Counted from the stretch's first letter, positions 1 to 8,081 are shown. The stretch: DNA of 64,000 nt from Clostridia bacterium (GCA_017465465.1 JAFTWE010000001.1:1-64000); one strand, 5' to 3'. The notes: generated by a model not told the origin, from the sequence alone. Made by a program: numbers and translations.

Positions 1-58
<58 letters not shown>

Positions 59-65
59 AAATCGT

Positions 66-141
66 GCGGATGTAGCTCATCTGGTAGAGCGCCACCTTGC
101 CAAGGTGGAGGTAGCGGGTTCGAGCCCCGTCATCCGCTCCA
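66..141 (+). tRNA. tRNA-Gly (GCC)
   Basis: This is a complete cloverleaf. Acceptor strand GCGGATG (66-72) pairs with CATCCGC (131-137), the discriminator is T, and CCA is encoded at 139-141. The anticodon stem CCACC/GGTGG encloses TTGCCAA, with anticodon GCC at 99-101. It lies 7 nt after tRNA-Phe, so the two are probably cotranscribed and cleaved apart. The hairpin at 145-170 closes the unit. Confidence 0.96.
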
Positions 142-144
142 AAA

Positions 145-175
145 AACCATCGTCTTTGACGGTGGTTTTTCTTTT
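145..175 (+). terminator. Intrinsic terminator of the tRNA operon
   Basis: A 10-bp stem, AACCATCGTC (145-154) with GACGGTGGTT (158-167), has a 3-nt loop and is followed by a T-rich tract. It starts 3 nt after the tRNA-Gly CCA. Confidence 0.85.
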
Positions 176-202
176 TCCCCTAACCAAATAAGATTTAGTT
201 GT

Positions 203-252
203 TTACACCTCATCAGTCACTTCGTGACAGCTTCTCCTCAAGGAGAAGCCTG
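203..252. repeat. Dispersed intergenic repeat copy (GTGACAGCTTC-type)
   Basis: The block contains CAGTCACTTCGTGACAGCTT followed by the small hairpin TTCTCC-TCAA-GGAGAA. The core AGTCACTTCGTGACAGCT recurs in reverse complement at 60103-60120, next to a similar small hairpin. Nothing coding is visible in 176-330. Confidence 0.6.
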
Positions 253-330
253 TTTTGACTGTAACGTGTTTGTCAACCTCCCCCGAGCTTATGTGAGACT
301 GGTGCTACTTTTAATTCTCACCCAATAGCC

Positions 331-367
331 TAAAAAATCCCGGAAGATTTTGTTCTCTTCCGGGATT
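331..367 (-). terminator. Intrinsic terminator of tyrS
   Basis: An 11-bp stem (336-346 with 357-367, core TCCCGGAAG) is followed on the minus strand by a run of T (complement of 331-336). It begins 6 nt beyond the tyrS stop codon. Confidence 0.88.
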
Positions 368-372
368 GCTTT

Positions 373-1599
373 TTAAAGTGTGATTTTGTGGAATACTTTT
401 TTGCCTTTTTTAACGATTGCGGGAGCATCTGCAAGCTTTGCTTTTGAAAGCTTTTCGCCGATTGAAGCAACCTTAACATCATCAACTGATACGCCGCCCT
501 GGTCGATAAGTCTTCTTGCTTCGCCCTTTGACTTTGCAATACCTGACTTAACGAGAACATCAATAACGCTGATTTCACCGTTTTCAAAATCATCATCAGC
601 GAGAACAGTTGTGGGCATATGCTCTGAATCTGCACCGTTTGAGAAAAGTGCCTTTGCGGCTGACTGAGCCTTCTGAGCCTCTTCTTCACCGTGAACGAGC
701 TTTGTAACCTCGTAAGCAAGAACCTCTTTAGCCTTGTTGATTTCACTGCCTTCAAGCTTAGCGTATTCATTAACCTCATTCATAGGAATGAAGGTGAGCA
801 TTTTCATACAGGTAACAACATCAGCATCAGCAATGTTTCTCCAATACTGATAGAAATCGTAAGGTGTTGTCTTTTTGGGGTCAAGCCAAACTGCGCCTTT
901 TTCGGTTTTACCCATTTTCTTACCTTCTGAAGTAAGAAGAAGGTTGAATGTAAGGCCGTAAACATCTTTACCGTCGCTTCTTCTGCAAAGCTCAACGCCG
1001 CCGATGATGTTGCTCCACTGGTCGTCACCGCCAAGCTCAAGCTTACAGCCGTATTTGCGGTTGAGAACAAGGAAGTCATAGCTCTGCATAAGCATATAGT
1101 TAAGCTCGAAGAAAGAAAGACCTCTTTCAAGGCGCTGTTTGTAACATTCTGCAGCTAACATTCTGTTAACTGAGAAATGAACGCCAACCTCACGAAGGAA
1201 GTTGATATAGTTAAGGTCCATAAGCCAATCGGCATTATTAACCATAATTGCCTTGCCTTCTGAGAAATCAATGAGGTTTGACATCTGGTCACGGAAGCAA
1301 CCGATGTTATATTCAATAGTTTCTCTTGTGAGCATTTTTCTCATATCGGTTTTGCCTGACGGGTCACCAATCATACCTGTGCCGCCGCCGAAAAGAGCGA
1401 TGGGAGTGTGACCGGCTCTCTGCATGTGAGCCATAACCATAACTGACACAAAGTGGCCAACATGAAGGCTGTCGGCTGTCGGGTCAAAGCCGATGTAAAA
1501 CTTAACATTTTCTGTTGCTAACATCTCACGGATTTTATCAGCATCTGTGGTCTGGGCAACAAGTCCCCTTTCCACAAGGGTATCAAATACATTTTCCAT
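373..1599 (-). CDS. tyrS: Tyrosyl-tRNA synthetase
   Basis: This cytoplasmic class I aminoacyl-tRNA synthetase activates tyrosine with ATP and loads it on tRNA-Tyr. The protein has 408 residues, normal for bacterial TyrRS. The HIGH-type motif HVGH is at residues 46-49 and the KMSKS-type loop reads KMGKT at 228-232. A C-terminal S4 RNA-binding domain ([19 protein letters not shown] region) occupies the last ~60 residues. The ATG follows an AAGGAGGAG ribosome site. It has its own promoter (1634-1662) and terminator, so it is monocistronic. I saw no T-box leader upstream, although many Firmicute tyrS genes have one. Identification is secure. Confidence 0.97.
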   Translation of the reverse strand: MENVFDTLVERGLVAQTTDADKIREMLATENVKFYIGFDPTADSLHVGHFVSVMVMAHMQRAGHTPIALFGGGTGMIGDPSGKTDMRKMLTRETIEYNIGCFRDQMSNLIDFSEGKAIMVNNADWLMDLNYINFLREVGVHFSVNRMLAAECYKQRLERGLSFFELNYMLMQSYDFLVLNRKYGCKLELGGDDQWSNIIGGVELCRRSDGKDVYGLTFNLLLTSEGKKMGKTEKGAVWLDPKKTTPYDFYQYWRNIADADVVTCMKMLTFIPMNEVNEYAKLEGSEINKAKEVLAYEVTKLVHGEEEAQKAQSAAKALFSNGADSEHMPTTVLADDDFENGEISVIDVLVKSGIAKSKGEARRLIDQGGVSVDDVKVASIGEKLSKAKLADAPAIVKKGKKVFHKITL

Positions 1600-1633
1600 T
1601 TTCCATACTCCTCCTTATGAAATATACCGTAGT

Positions 1634-1662
1634 ATTTTACCACTTTAAAGAGGAAGTGTCAA
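1634..1662 (-). promoter_or_regulatory. Sigma-A promoter of tyrS
   Basis: On the minus strand, TTGACA (complement of 1657-1662), a 17-bp spacer and TAAAAT (complement of 1634-1639) sit about 35 bp before the tyrS start. The match is very close to consensus. Confidence 0.82.
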
Positions 1663-1751
1663 CCGCTTTTGGCTGAATTTCTGCGGACAGCGTTTTGTAA
1701 CGGCATAAGGGGTGTTACGAGCATATTTTTTCCAAGCTTCCAAAGTAAAAT

Positions 1752-1778
1752 CGGGAGGACACGGAGGCCCTCCCTTAC
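1752..1778 (-). terminator. Hairpin repeat acting as terminator after the Nudix operon
   Basis: CGGGAGGACACGGAGGCCCT (1752-1771) runs on into CCCTTAC and folds through GGGAGG/CCTCCC. An almost identical block lies at 13229-13255, so this is a copy of a dispersed intergenic repeat. Its position just past the stop of the 1793-2242 gene fits a transcription stop, though the T tract is short. Confidence 0.55.
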
Positions 1779-1792
1779 CGGTTTTAGCTGTT

Positions 1793-2242
1793 TTATTTTT
1801 TGGAAATATACTCCTTTATTGCCGGTAAATTGGGTTTAAAAATATTTTCAGGGAGTTCCGAGATTTTGAAAAAGTTGAGTTTTTCTACCTCGCCTGCCTG
1901 ACGGTGTAATTTACCGCTGTATTTTTTGCAGATATAAACAATATCAATGTTTGAAACCTCATCACCGTTAGGGTAAACATTGTGCAGCTCTTTGCCTGAA
2001 AACACACCCAAAAGCTGTAATTCTTCAGCGATTAAGCCTGTTTCTTCATACAACTCTCTTTTTGCCGCTGCTTCAACTTTTTCATCAAGCTCAACAGAGC
2101 CGCCTGAATAGCCCCACGTATGGTTATCACTGCGCAGTTGTAACAAAATTCGGTCCTGTTCATCAACCACAATAACGCCGGCACCTACCTGCAACAGCGG
2201 TCGGTGTCCTACGATTTTTCTCAAATTCATTATATATCCCAT
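1793..2242 (-). CDS. Nudix hydrolase A
   Basis: This is a 149-residue Nudix-fold hydrolase, expected to cleave a nucleoside diphosphate linked to another moiety using Mg2+. The Nudix box is complete: G-x5-E-x7-REL-x-EE-x-GL, in the segment GGSVELDEKVEAAAKRELYE followed by ETGL. The N-terminal strand VGAGVIVVDEQDRILLQLR is typical of the MutT-like subgroup with WGYSGGSVE. The start may be the annotated ATG (GAGG ribosome site 8 nt upstream) or the ATG four codons later. It is the last gene of a four-gene minus-strand operon that holds a second Nudix enzyme. The substrate cannot be read from the sequence. Confidence 0.88.
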   Translation of the reverse strand: MGYIMNLRKIVGHRPLLQVGAGVIVVDEQDRILLQLRSDNHTWGYSGGSVELDEKVEAAAKRELYEETGLIAEELQLLGVFSGKELHNVYPNGDEVSNIDIVYICKKYSGKLHRQAGEVEKLNFFKISELPENIFKPNLPAIKEYISKK

Positions 2243-2257
2243 ATTTCATCCTCAATA

Positions 2258-2584
2258 TCAAAGCATACGGATTTGTGTTTTAAAATACTTTTCCTGAAAC
2301 TCCACTTGTTTCATTATTTCTTCTTTGGTGAATGTCGTGTTCTCGGGAGCAACAACCCACTTTTCCTCTACATCATCAAGTCTTTCAATGATTGCGATTA
2401 TTCTGCCGGTAAATTCACTTACAGGCTCATCAACGCCAAGAACATAGGCATCCTGTTCTTCTCCGTCTGGAGCAATGATACCCTCAATATATCCGTAGTT
2501 TACAGAATAGAATATATCTTTGTGTTTCGGATGATAAGTACCTAATGGTCTGTCAATAATGACTTTTACTGTTTTGCCTATCAT
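2258..2584 (-). CDS. Small inorganic pyrophosphatase-like protein
   Basis: The 108-residue protein resembles the core of soluble family I inorganic pyrophosphatase (NYGYIEGIIAPDGEEQDAYV region), which hydrolyses PPi to phosphate. It is much shorter than the ~175-residue bacterial enzymes. The signature aspartate motif is degenerate: DGEEQDA replaces the usual D-G-D-P-L-D-V pattern. Its start ATG is one nucleotide after the stop of the upstream Nudix gene, and its ribosome site (GAGGAG) lies inside that gene, so the two are translationally coupled. It could be a true but minimal PPase or a related phosphohydrolase; PPi hydrolysis is inferred. Confidence 0.72.
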   Translation of the reverse strand: MIGKTVKVIIDRPLGTYHPKHKDIFYSVNYGYIEGIIAPDGEEQDAYVLGVDEPVSEFTGRIIAIIERLDDVEEKWVVAPENTTFTKEEIMKQVEFQEKYFKTQIRML

Positions 2585-2585
2585 T

Positions 2586-3041
2586 TTAACTCCTCGCTTT
2601 TATATCTCCTAAAAGTTCTTCATGTTGCTTACAAAACAATTCAGGCATATCGTCTAATGAGAAATATTTAAGTTCCAAAGTTTCGTTTTTGTCGCAAACC
2701 AAATTTCCACCGACAACAAAAAGCTCGTAAGCAATACAGACACTTTGATATCTGTCCCCATTAGGGCACATTGCATCACAATCAGTGTACACACCAATCA
2801 GTTTACCAATTTCAACATCTAAACCTGTTTCCTCTTTTACTTCTCTAATGGCAGCCATTTGAGGTGTCTCTCCCAATTCAAGAGCACCACCGGGAAATCC
2901 CCACATATTGCAATCACCACGCCGTTGCAACAGCACCTCACCTTGTTCGTTGAATATGCAACCACCTGCGTGAACTAACATGATTTTTTCCTGACCTACT
3001 TTTTCGCGAATCCATTGTATATAATTCTTCGTCTGATTCAT
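2586..3041 (-). CDS. Nudix hydrolase B
   Basis: This is a 151-residue Nudix-fold protein with a full Nudix box (GGALELGETPQMAAIREVKE then ETGL). The segment after the box carries CPNGDRYQSVCIAYELFV, typical of clostridial Nudix enzymes annotated as ADP-ribose or NUDIX-domain hydrolases. It shares the arrangement WGFPGGALE / WGYSGGSVE with the neighbour at 1793-2242, and the two may be old paralogues. It sits directly before the pyrophosphatase-like gene, which could remove PPi released by Nudix cleavage; that link is inference from gene order. Confidence 0.88.
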   Translation of the reverse strand: MNQTKNYIQWIREKVGQEKIMLVHAGGCIFNEQGEVLLQRRGDCNMWGFPGGALELGETPQMAAIREVKEETGLDVEIGKLIGVYTDCDAMCPNGDRYQSVCIAYELFVVGGNLVCDKNETLELKYFSLDDMPELFCKQHEELLGDIKARS

Positions 3042-3066
3042 TTTTTAACCTCTATTCAAAATCGCG

Positions 3067-3591
3067 TTAGCTTTTACTGTAATATTCAACAGCCGAATAA
3101 CTGCCGTCGGGATTCTTCCGTCTATTTTTTATATATCCGTCTTTTGTGAAACCGGCTTTAATCATAACTCTTGAAGAAGCAACATTTAATTCATTGCAAG
3201 AGCATTCTATCAAATGGTAATTTCTTTCTCGCAACAGATAATCGGACACAGCCTTTAATGCCTCTGTTGCATATCCCATTCCTTGGTAATCAAACAAGAT
3301 TACATATCCGACATTGCAATAATTATTCTTCTTATCTATTCCGTTAACTGAGATATTACCAATAGGTTTGTCTGTGTTTTTTAACGCAATTACCCAGCGT
3401 TCATAGTTGCTTGTATCGGATTCTACTATCCACTTTTTTATAACTTCAAGTTCTTCCTCTTTACTTAATTTAGGCGGAGAAATATATTTATGTAATCTTT
3501 CATCCTGCAGAAATTCATATTGCATATCAATATCTGATTCTTTATATCTGCGAATTATCAATCTGTCTGTTTGAATAGTAGGACACAACAT
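3067..3591 (-). CDS. GNAT family N-acetyltransferase (RimJ/RimL type)
   Basis: This 174-residue protein has the GNAT fold and uses acetyl-CoA to acetylate an amine on a protein N-terminus or small molecule. The N-terminal IQTDRLIIRRYKESDID matches the RimJ/RimL and Acetyltransf_3 subgroup. The acetyl-CoA loop is the segment YQGMGYATEALKAVSDYLL, equivalent to R/Q-x-x-G-x-G/A. The C-terminal NVASSRVMIKAGFTKDGYI is the usual N-x-x-S-x-x-x-x-x-K-x-G-F signature. It is the first gene of the operon running to 1793, with a strong AGGAGGG ribosome site. The acceptor substrate is unknown. Confidence 0.88.
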   Translation of the reverse strand: MLCPTIQTDRLIIRRYKESDIDMQYEFLQDERLHKYISPPKLSKEEELEVIKKWIVESDTSNYERWVIALKNTDKPIGNISVNGIDKKNNYCNVGYVILFDYQGMGYATEALKAVSDYLLRERNYHLIECSCNELNVASSRVMIKAGFTKDGYIKNRRKNPDGSYSAVEYYSKS

Positions 3592-3627
3592 ACATAATCC
3601 CTCCTGAAATCTTATTTGCTAAAAATG

Positions 3628-3656
3628 ATTATATCATTCTCTTTACAACAAATCAA
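3628..3656 (-). promoter_or_regulatory. Sigma-A promoter of the GNAT/Nudix operon
   Basis: TTGATT (complement of 3651-3656), a 17-bp spacer and TATAAT (complement of 3628-3633) lie about 37 bp before the GNAT start codon. The region 3660-3780 on the far side holds no gene; it contains AAGCCCCTGCCCT, a fragment of the intergenic repeat seen again near 13924. Confidence 0.82.
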
Positions 3657-3782
3657 TACACCATGTCATCCTTAGAGGCGGAAGAACCAAGCCCCTGCCC
3701 TGCTTTGGTCAAATTGATATAAAAGCGTGTTAAATGTTTGAAAAAATCGGCGGAATAGTAAGAAAAGTTTAGTGTTAAATGA

Positions 3783-3812
3783 TTGACAATGTATACAATT
3801 AAATGGTATAAT
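3783..3812 (+). promoter_or_regulatory. Consensus sigma-A promoter of the purine operon
   Basis: A perfect TTGACA (3783-3788) and a perfect TATAAT (3807-3812) are separated by 18 bp. The predicted transcript start near 3819 leaves a ~150-nt leader carrying the ZTP riboswitch. Confidence 0.9.
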
Positions 3813-3830
3813 TTTGAGGATATTGGAGTG

Positions 3831-3900
3831 TTTTTGTGACTGACGGATTAGCGGGTAACCGCAGGGGAGCAAAAACGATATTTCGCCGACCGTCTGGGCA
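3831..3900 (+). ncRNA. ZTP riboswitch (pfl motif) of the pur operon
   Basis: P1 pairs TTTTTG (3831-3836) with CAAAAA (3870-3875). Within it are GTGACTGACGG, the hairpin GCGGGTAACCGC and the conserved GGGGAGC. After a short linker comes the second domain, GCCGACCGTCTGGGCA (3885-3900), whose CTGGGCA end is the hallmark of the class. ZTP riboswitches bind ZMP/ZTP, the AICAR nucleotides that build up when 10-formyl-THF is short, and switch expression on. The association with purE is one of the known contexts. Confidence 0.9.
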
Positions 3901-3938
3901 GTCCGTTTGATTTTCGAAAACAGGACTGTCCATTTTTA
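3896..3938 (+). terminator. Riboswitch-controlled terminator before purE
   Basis: GGGCAGTCC (3896-3904) pairs over 9 bp with GGACTGTCC (3923-3931) and is followed by ATTTTTATTT. The 5' strand reuses the conserved GGGCA of the riboswitch, so ligand-bound aptamer and terminator should be mutually exclusive. This supports an ON switch. Confidence 0.85.
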
Positions 3939-3967
3939 TTTACAAACTAATTTGGAGGTATATTCAC

Positions 3968-4462
3968 ATGAAAAAAATCGGAATTGTTATGGGAAGCGAC
4001 AGCGATTTGCCTGTTGTTGAAAAAGCAATGACAACCCTTGATGAATACGGTGTTCCTTATGAGGTTCACGTTTTCTCAGCCCACAGAACTCCCGAGCAGG
4101 CAAAGGATTTTTCTGCTAACGCAAGAAAGAACGGCTTCGGTGCTATTATTGCCGCCGCAGGTAAGGCCGCTCACCTTGCAGGCGCTATTGCCGCTAACAC
4201 AACTCTCCCGGTTGTGGGTATTCCCGTTAAATCATCTACACTTGACGGCCTTGATGCACTTCTTTCAACAGTTCAGATGCCTGCAGGCATTCCCGTTGCA
4301 ACTGTTGCTATTGACGGTGCCGCAAACGCCGCCTTACTTTGTGTAGAAATTCTTGCAGCAAGTGATGATGAGCTTGCCGAAAAGCTCGATTCAGCCAGAG
4401 CAAAGGCCGCACAGACCGTTCTTGAAAAGAACGCAAAAATAGAAGAGAAGTATAATAAATAA
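3968..4462 (+). CDS. purE: 5-(carboxyamino)imidazole ribonucleotide mutase PurE
   Basis: PurE converts N5-CAIR to CAIR in purine synthesis. The 164-residue protein has the class I motifs GSDSDLP (9-15), SAHRTP (37-42, with the catalytic His) and AAHL (67-70). The usual GAGGAAHL reads AAAGKAAHL here, with Lys in place of Gly. The C-terminal half KSSTLDGLDALLSTVQMPAG is a normal class I segment. It is the first gene of the operon, 12 nt before purM, with a GGAGGT ribosome site. No purK, which makes N5-CAIR for class I enzymes, is present in this window; it may be elsewhere. Confidence 0.95.
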   Translation: MKKIGIVMGSDSDLPVVEKAMTTLDEYGVPYEVHVFSAHRTPEQAKDFSANARKNGFGAIIAAAGKAAHLAGAIAANTTLPVVGIPVKSSTLDGLDALLSTVQMPAGIPVATVAIDGAANAALLCVEILAASDDELAEKLDSARAKAAQTVLEKNAKIEEKYNK

Positions 4463-4474
4463 AGGAGATATATC

Positions 4475-5515
4475 ATGAACAGTAGTTTTAGTGAAAGTTA
4501 CAAGCAGGCAGGCGTAGATATTACTGCCGGTTACAAAGCTGTTGAGCTTATGAAGCAGCACATTGCAAGAACAATGACAAAGGGCTCTATGTCAGACATC
4601 GGCGGTTTCGGCGGTCTTTTTGAGCTTGACCTTACAGGCATCAGCAAGCCCGTTCTCGTAAGCGGAACTGACGGCGTTGGCACAAAGCTTAAGATGGCTT
4701 TTCTTATGGACAAGCACGACACAGTTGGTATTGACTGCGTTGCTATGTGCGTTAACGATATTATCTGCTGCGGTGCAAAGCCTCTTTTCTTCCTTGACTA
4801 TATCGCTTGCGGTAAGAACTATCCTGAAAAGATTGCTCAGATAGTTGCAGGTGTTGCAGAGGGTTGCGTTCAGTCAGGTGCCGCTCTTATCGGCGGTGAA
4901 ACTGCTGAGATGCCCGGCTTCTACCCCGTTGACGAATATGACCTTGCAGGCTTCAGCGTTGGCGTTGTTGATAAAGACAAGGTTGTTAACAACAAAACAA
5001 TCAAAAGCGGCGACGTTATTATTGCTCTCCCCTCTTCAGGCGTTCATTCAAACGGATTTTCACTTGTAAGAAAAGTATTTGATGTTGAGAACGCTGACAT
5101 CAAAACTCCTGTTGACGCTTTAGGCGGCAAGAGCATTGGTGAAACACTTCTTACTCCCACAAAGATTTATGTTAAGCCCGTTCTCAGCCTTATGGAAGAG
5201 GTTACAGTTAAATCAATCTCTCACATCACAGGCGGCGGCTTCTATGAAAATATTCCGAGAAGTATCCCCGACGGATTCTGCGCTAAGGTTGAAAAGGCAA
5301 GCGTTAAGGTTCTTCCTATTTTTGACCTCATTGCAAAGACAGGCAATGTTCCCGAAAGAGATATGTTCAACACCTACAATATGGGCGTTGGTATGAGCAT
5401 TGTTGTTGCCAAAGAAGATGCTGATAAGGCTCTCGCTTCACTTAAGGCTTCAGGCGAGGATGCTTACATCATCGGTGAAATTACTGAAAGCGACAGCAAA
5501 ATCGTTATCTGCTGA
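4475..5515 (+). CDS. purM: Phosphoribosylformylglycinamidine cyclo-ligase (AIR synthetase)
   Basis: PurM closes the imidazole ring of FGAM with ATP to give AIR. The 346-residue protein is full length for the family. Visible motifs are the N-terminal [20 protein letters not shown], the nucleotide-binding segment [13 protein letters not shown] near residue 64, the conserved [15 protein letters not shown], and [11 protein letters not shown]. The C-terminal AIRS half includes [13 protein letters not shown]. It is second in the pur operon, with an AAAGGAGA ribosome site and 12-nt gaps on both sides, so it is cotranscribed with purE and purN. Confidence 0.97.
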   Translation: MNSSFSESYKQAGVDITAGYKAVELMKQHIARTMTKGSMSDIGGFGGLFELDLTGISKPVLVSGTDGVGTKLKMAFLMDKHDTVGIDCVAMCVNDIICCGAKPLFFLDYIACGKNYPEKIAQIVAGVAEGCVQSGAALIGGETAEMPGFYPVDEYDLAGFSVGVVDKDKVVNNKTIKSGDVIIALPSSGVHSNGFSLVRKVFDVENADIKTPVDALGGKSIGETLLTPTKIYVKPVLSLMEEVTVKSISHITGGGFYENIPRSIPDGFCAKVEKASVKVLPIFDLIAKTGNVPERDMFNTYNMGVGMSIVVAKEDADKALASLKASGEDAYIIGEITESDSKIVIC

Positions 5516-5527
5516 CGGAGGACTGCT

Positions 5528-6139
5528 ATGGCTCAGAAAGCAAAAATCGCCGTTCTTGTTTCAGGCGGCGGAACAAACCTGCAGGCTCTTATTGATGCAC
5601 AGAAAAGCGGCATAATCTGTGACGGTGAAATCGTTCTTGTGGTTTCAAATGTTTCAGACGCTTATGCAATCACCAGAGCAAACAACGCAGGTATTGACTC
5701 TTTCACAATAACCAAGAAAACGACAGGCTCTCAGGAGGCTTTTGAAAAAGCACTTAAAGAGAAGCTCACAGAATATAACATTGACATTATTGTTCTTGCA
5801 GGGTTCTTAAGCATTTTGTCAGAGGATTTTACAAGATGCTACCCCGAAAGAATTATCAATGTTCACCCGGCGCTTATCCCCTCATTCTGCGGCAAGGGCT
5901 ATTACGGACTTAAGGTTCATGAAGCTGCCCTTGAATACGGAGTTAAGGTTACAGGTGCAACGGTTCACTTTGTTAATGAAATCCCCGACGGCGGAAAAAT
6001 CATCCTCCAGAAAGCAGTTGATATTCTTGAGGGTGATACACCCGAGGTTTTACAAAAACGAGTTATGGAACAGGCGGAATGGATTATTCTTCCCAAGGCT
6101 GTTCAGTTGGTAAGTAAACAAATCATTAAGGAGAATTAA
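5528..6139 (+). CDS. purN: Phosphoribosylglycinamide formyltransferase (GAR transformylase)
   Basis: PurN transfers the formyl group of 10-formyl-THF to GAR. It has 203 residues. The N-terminal VLVSGGGTNLQALIDA binds the phosphoribosyl group. The catalytic Asn and His lie in INVHPALIPSF, and the conserved VTGATVHFVNEIPDGGKIIL carries the catalytic Asp. The segment CGKGYYGLKVHEAAL is the form common in Clostridia. As a folate-dependent step in an operon controlled by a ZTP riboswitch, it is directly relevant to the signal sensed. It is followed 1 nt later by the PurO-like gene. Confidence 0.96.
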   Translation: MAQKAKIAVLVSGGGTNLQALIDAQKSGIICDGEIVLVVSNVSDAYAITRANNAGIDSFTITKKTTGSQEAFEKALKEKLTEYNIDIIVLAGFLSILSEDFTRCYPERIINVHPALIPSFCGKGYYGLKVHEAALEYGVKVTGATVHFVNEIPDGGKIILQKAVDILEGDTPEVLQKRVMEQAEWIILPKAVQLVSKQIIKEN

Positions 6140-6140
6140 A

Positions 6141-6860
6141 ATGGCAACTTACGATATTGCAAATCTTAAAGATACTCTCAGCACAAATACATATCCCGGC
6201 AGAGGTATCGTAATCGGCAAAACACCCGACGGCAAAAATGCCGCAGTAGCTTATTTTATTATGGGCAGAAGCGAAAACTCAAGAAACAGAGTTTTTGTTG
6301 AAAAAGGTGACGAGGTTATTATTTATCCTTTTGATGAATCAAAGGTAGAGGACCCATCATTGATTATCTACTCCCCCATAAAAAAGGTTGGTGACAAGCT
6401 CGTTGTTACAAACGGCGACCAAACTAACACAATCTGCGACTTTCTCAAAAACGGCAAGGGATTTGTAAGAGCTTTGAGAACAAGAGGCTTTGAGCCTGAT
6501 GCTCCCAACTTCACACCGAGAATCAGCGGTATTCTTGCATTTGACGAGGGTGATTTCTCATACAGAATGAGCATCCTCAAGAGTGCTGACGCTGAGGGCA
6601 CAGCCTGCAACCGCTTCAGCTTTGAGTATTCACCCATTGCAGGTCTTGGCCATTTTATTCATACTTATGACCACGACGGCAACCCAATCCCCACTTTCTC
6701 AGGCGAGCCTGAAAGAGTTCAGATGAATGACGACATTGATGCTTTCACCAACGAAATCTGGGAAAGCCTCAATGAGCAGAATAAAATTTCACTCTATGTA
6801 AGATACACAAACCTTGAAACAGGTGAAGTTACAAACAGAATGATTAACAAAAACAAATAA
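6141..6860 (+). CDS. purO: IMP cyclohydrolase, PurO-like
   Basis: The 239-residue protein resembles the IMP cyclohydrolase family first known from archaeal PurO, which closes FAICAR to IMP, the last step of the pathway. Family-like stretches are NTYPGRGIVIGKTPDGKNAA near the N-terminus, YFIMGRSENSRNRVF, and the mid-protein FTPRISGILAFDEG. It is in the middle of the pur operon directly before a formyltransferase that lacks its own cyclohydrolase domain. Together the two supply the activities that most bacteria carry in bifunctional PurH. Family assignment is by recognition of motifs and context. Confidence 0.85.
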   Translation: MATYDIANLKDTLSTNTYPGRGIVIGKTPDGKNAAVAYFIMGRSENSRNRVFVEKGDEVIIYPFDESKVEDPSLIIYSPIKKVGDKLVVTNGDQTNTICDFLKNGKGFVRALRTRGFEPDAPNFTPRISGILAFDEGDFSYRMSILKSADAEGTACNRFSFEYSPIAGLGHFIHTYDHDGNPIPTFSGEPERVQMNDDIDAFTNEIWESLNEQNKISLYVRYTNLETGEVTNRMINKNK

Positions 6861-6884
6861 TTGCTTTTGTAAGGAGTTTTGAAA

Positions 6885-8069
6885 ATGAAAGATTTTGAAC
6901 TTAAGTACGGCTGTAACCCCAATCAGAAGCCGTCAAAGATTTTTATGAAAGACGACAGCGACCTTCCTATTGAAATTTTAAGCGGCAGACCCGGTTATAT
7001 CAACTTCCTTGACGCTTTCAACTCATGGCAGCTCGTTAAAGAAATTAAAGATGTTCTCGGTCAGCCCGCAGCAGCATCATTTAAGCACGTAAGCCCCACA
7101 TCAGCCGCTATCGGCACAGTTCTTCCCGAAAACCTCAAGAAGGCTTGCTTTGTTGATGATGTTGAAGGTCTTGACGATTCTCCCCTCGCTTGCGCTTATG
7201 CCCGAGCAAGAGGTACTGACAGACTTTCTTCTTTCGGTGACTGGATTGCACTTTCTGATGTTTGCGATGTTACAACTGCTCTTCTTATTAAGAGAGAGGT
7301 TTCTGACGGCGTTATTGCTCCGGGCTATGAGCCTGAAGCTCTTGAAATTCTCAAAGCCAAGAAAAAGGGCAACTACAACATTGTTAAAATCGACCCCGAC
7401 TATGTTCCTGCAGAAATTGAAACAAAGGATGTTTTCGGCATCACTTTCCAGCAGGGCAGAAACAATTTCAGAATTGACAACGAACTTCTTGCAAACATTG
7501 TTACTGAAAACAAAGAGTTCCCCGACAGCGCAAAGAGAGACCTTATAATCGCTCTTATCACTCTTAAATATACTCAGTCAAACTCAGTTTGCTATGCAGT
7601 TGACGGTCAGGCTATCGGCGTTGGCGCAGGTCAGCAGTCAAGAATTCACTGCACACGCCTTGCAGGTAACAAGGCTGACATCTGGCATCTTCGCCAGAGT
7701 GAAAAGGTTCTTAACCTCCCCTTCCTGCCCACAATCAAGCGCCCTGACAGAGATAATGTTATTGATATTTACATTTCTGACGATGATGAAGATGTATTGG
7801 CAGAGGGCGTATGGCAGAACTATTTCTCAGTAAAGCCCGAACCTTTCACAAGAGAAGAACAAAAAGCATATCTTTCCACAATCAGCGGTGTCAGCGTTGG
7901 CAGTGATGCTTTCTTCCCCTTTGATGATAATATTGAAAGAGCTTCAAGAAGCGGTGTTTCTTATGTTGCACAGCCCGGTGGCTCAATCAGAGATGATGTT
8001 GTTATTGACACCTGCAACAAAAAAGGAATGGTTATGGCGTTTACAGGTATGCGTCTTTTCCACCATTGA
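6885..8069 (+). CDS. purH: Stand-alone AICAR formyltransferase (PurH transformylase domain)
   Basis: The protein has about 394 residues and matches only the AICAR transformylase half of PurH: ELKYGCNPNQKPSKIF at the N-terminus, ASFKHVSPTSAAIGT with the catalytic Lys-His pair, YARARGTDRLSSFGDWIALS, and a C-terminal SDAFFPFDDNIERASRSGV. The N-terminal MGS-like IMP cyclohydrolase domain of ordinary PurH is absent, which the preceding PurO-like gene would replace. The ATG at 6885 is chosen over a TTG two codons earlier because AAGGAG lies at the right distance. It uses 10-formyl-THF, so ZMP, the riboswitch ligand, is its substrate. Confidence 0.94.
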   Translation: MKDFELKYGCNPNQKPSKIFMKDDSDLPIEILSGRPGYINFLDAFNSWQLVKEIKDVLGQPAAASFKHVSPTSAAIGTVLPENLKKACFVDDVEGLDDSPLACAYARARGTDRLSSFGDWIALSDVCDVTTALLIKREVSDGVIAPGYEPEALEILKAKKKGNYNIVKIDPDYVPAEIETKDVFGITFQQGRNNFRIDNELLANIVTENKEFPDSAKRDLIIALITLKYTQSNSVCYAVDGQAIGVGAGQQSRIHCTRLAGNKADIWHLRQSEKVLNLPFLPTIKRPDRDNVIDIYISDDDEDVLAEGVWQNYFSVKPEPFTREEQKAYLSTISGVSVGSDAFFPFDDNIERASRSGVSYVAQPGGSIRDDVVIDTCNKKGMVMAFTGMRLFHH

Positions 8070-8081
8070 TGAGGTAACGAA

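Noticed and set aside
1600..1750. T-box leader for tyrS
   Set aside because: The leader after the predicted transcript start is only about 30 nt, too short for a T-box, and no T-box consensus or antiterminator was seen.
3672..3872. Minus-strand ORF of 66 codons
   Set aside because: It covers the pur promoter and the ZTP riboswitch in antisense and has no ribosome site.
3968..4462. PurE as class II AIR carboxylase
   Set aside because: Class II enzymes have a distinct active-site loop; the SAHRTP and AAHL blocks and the C-terminal segment are class I.
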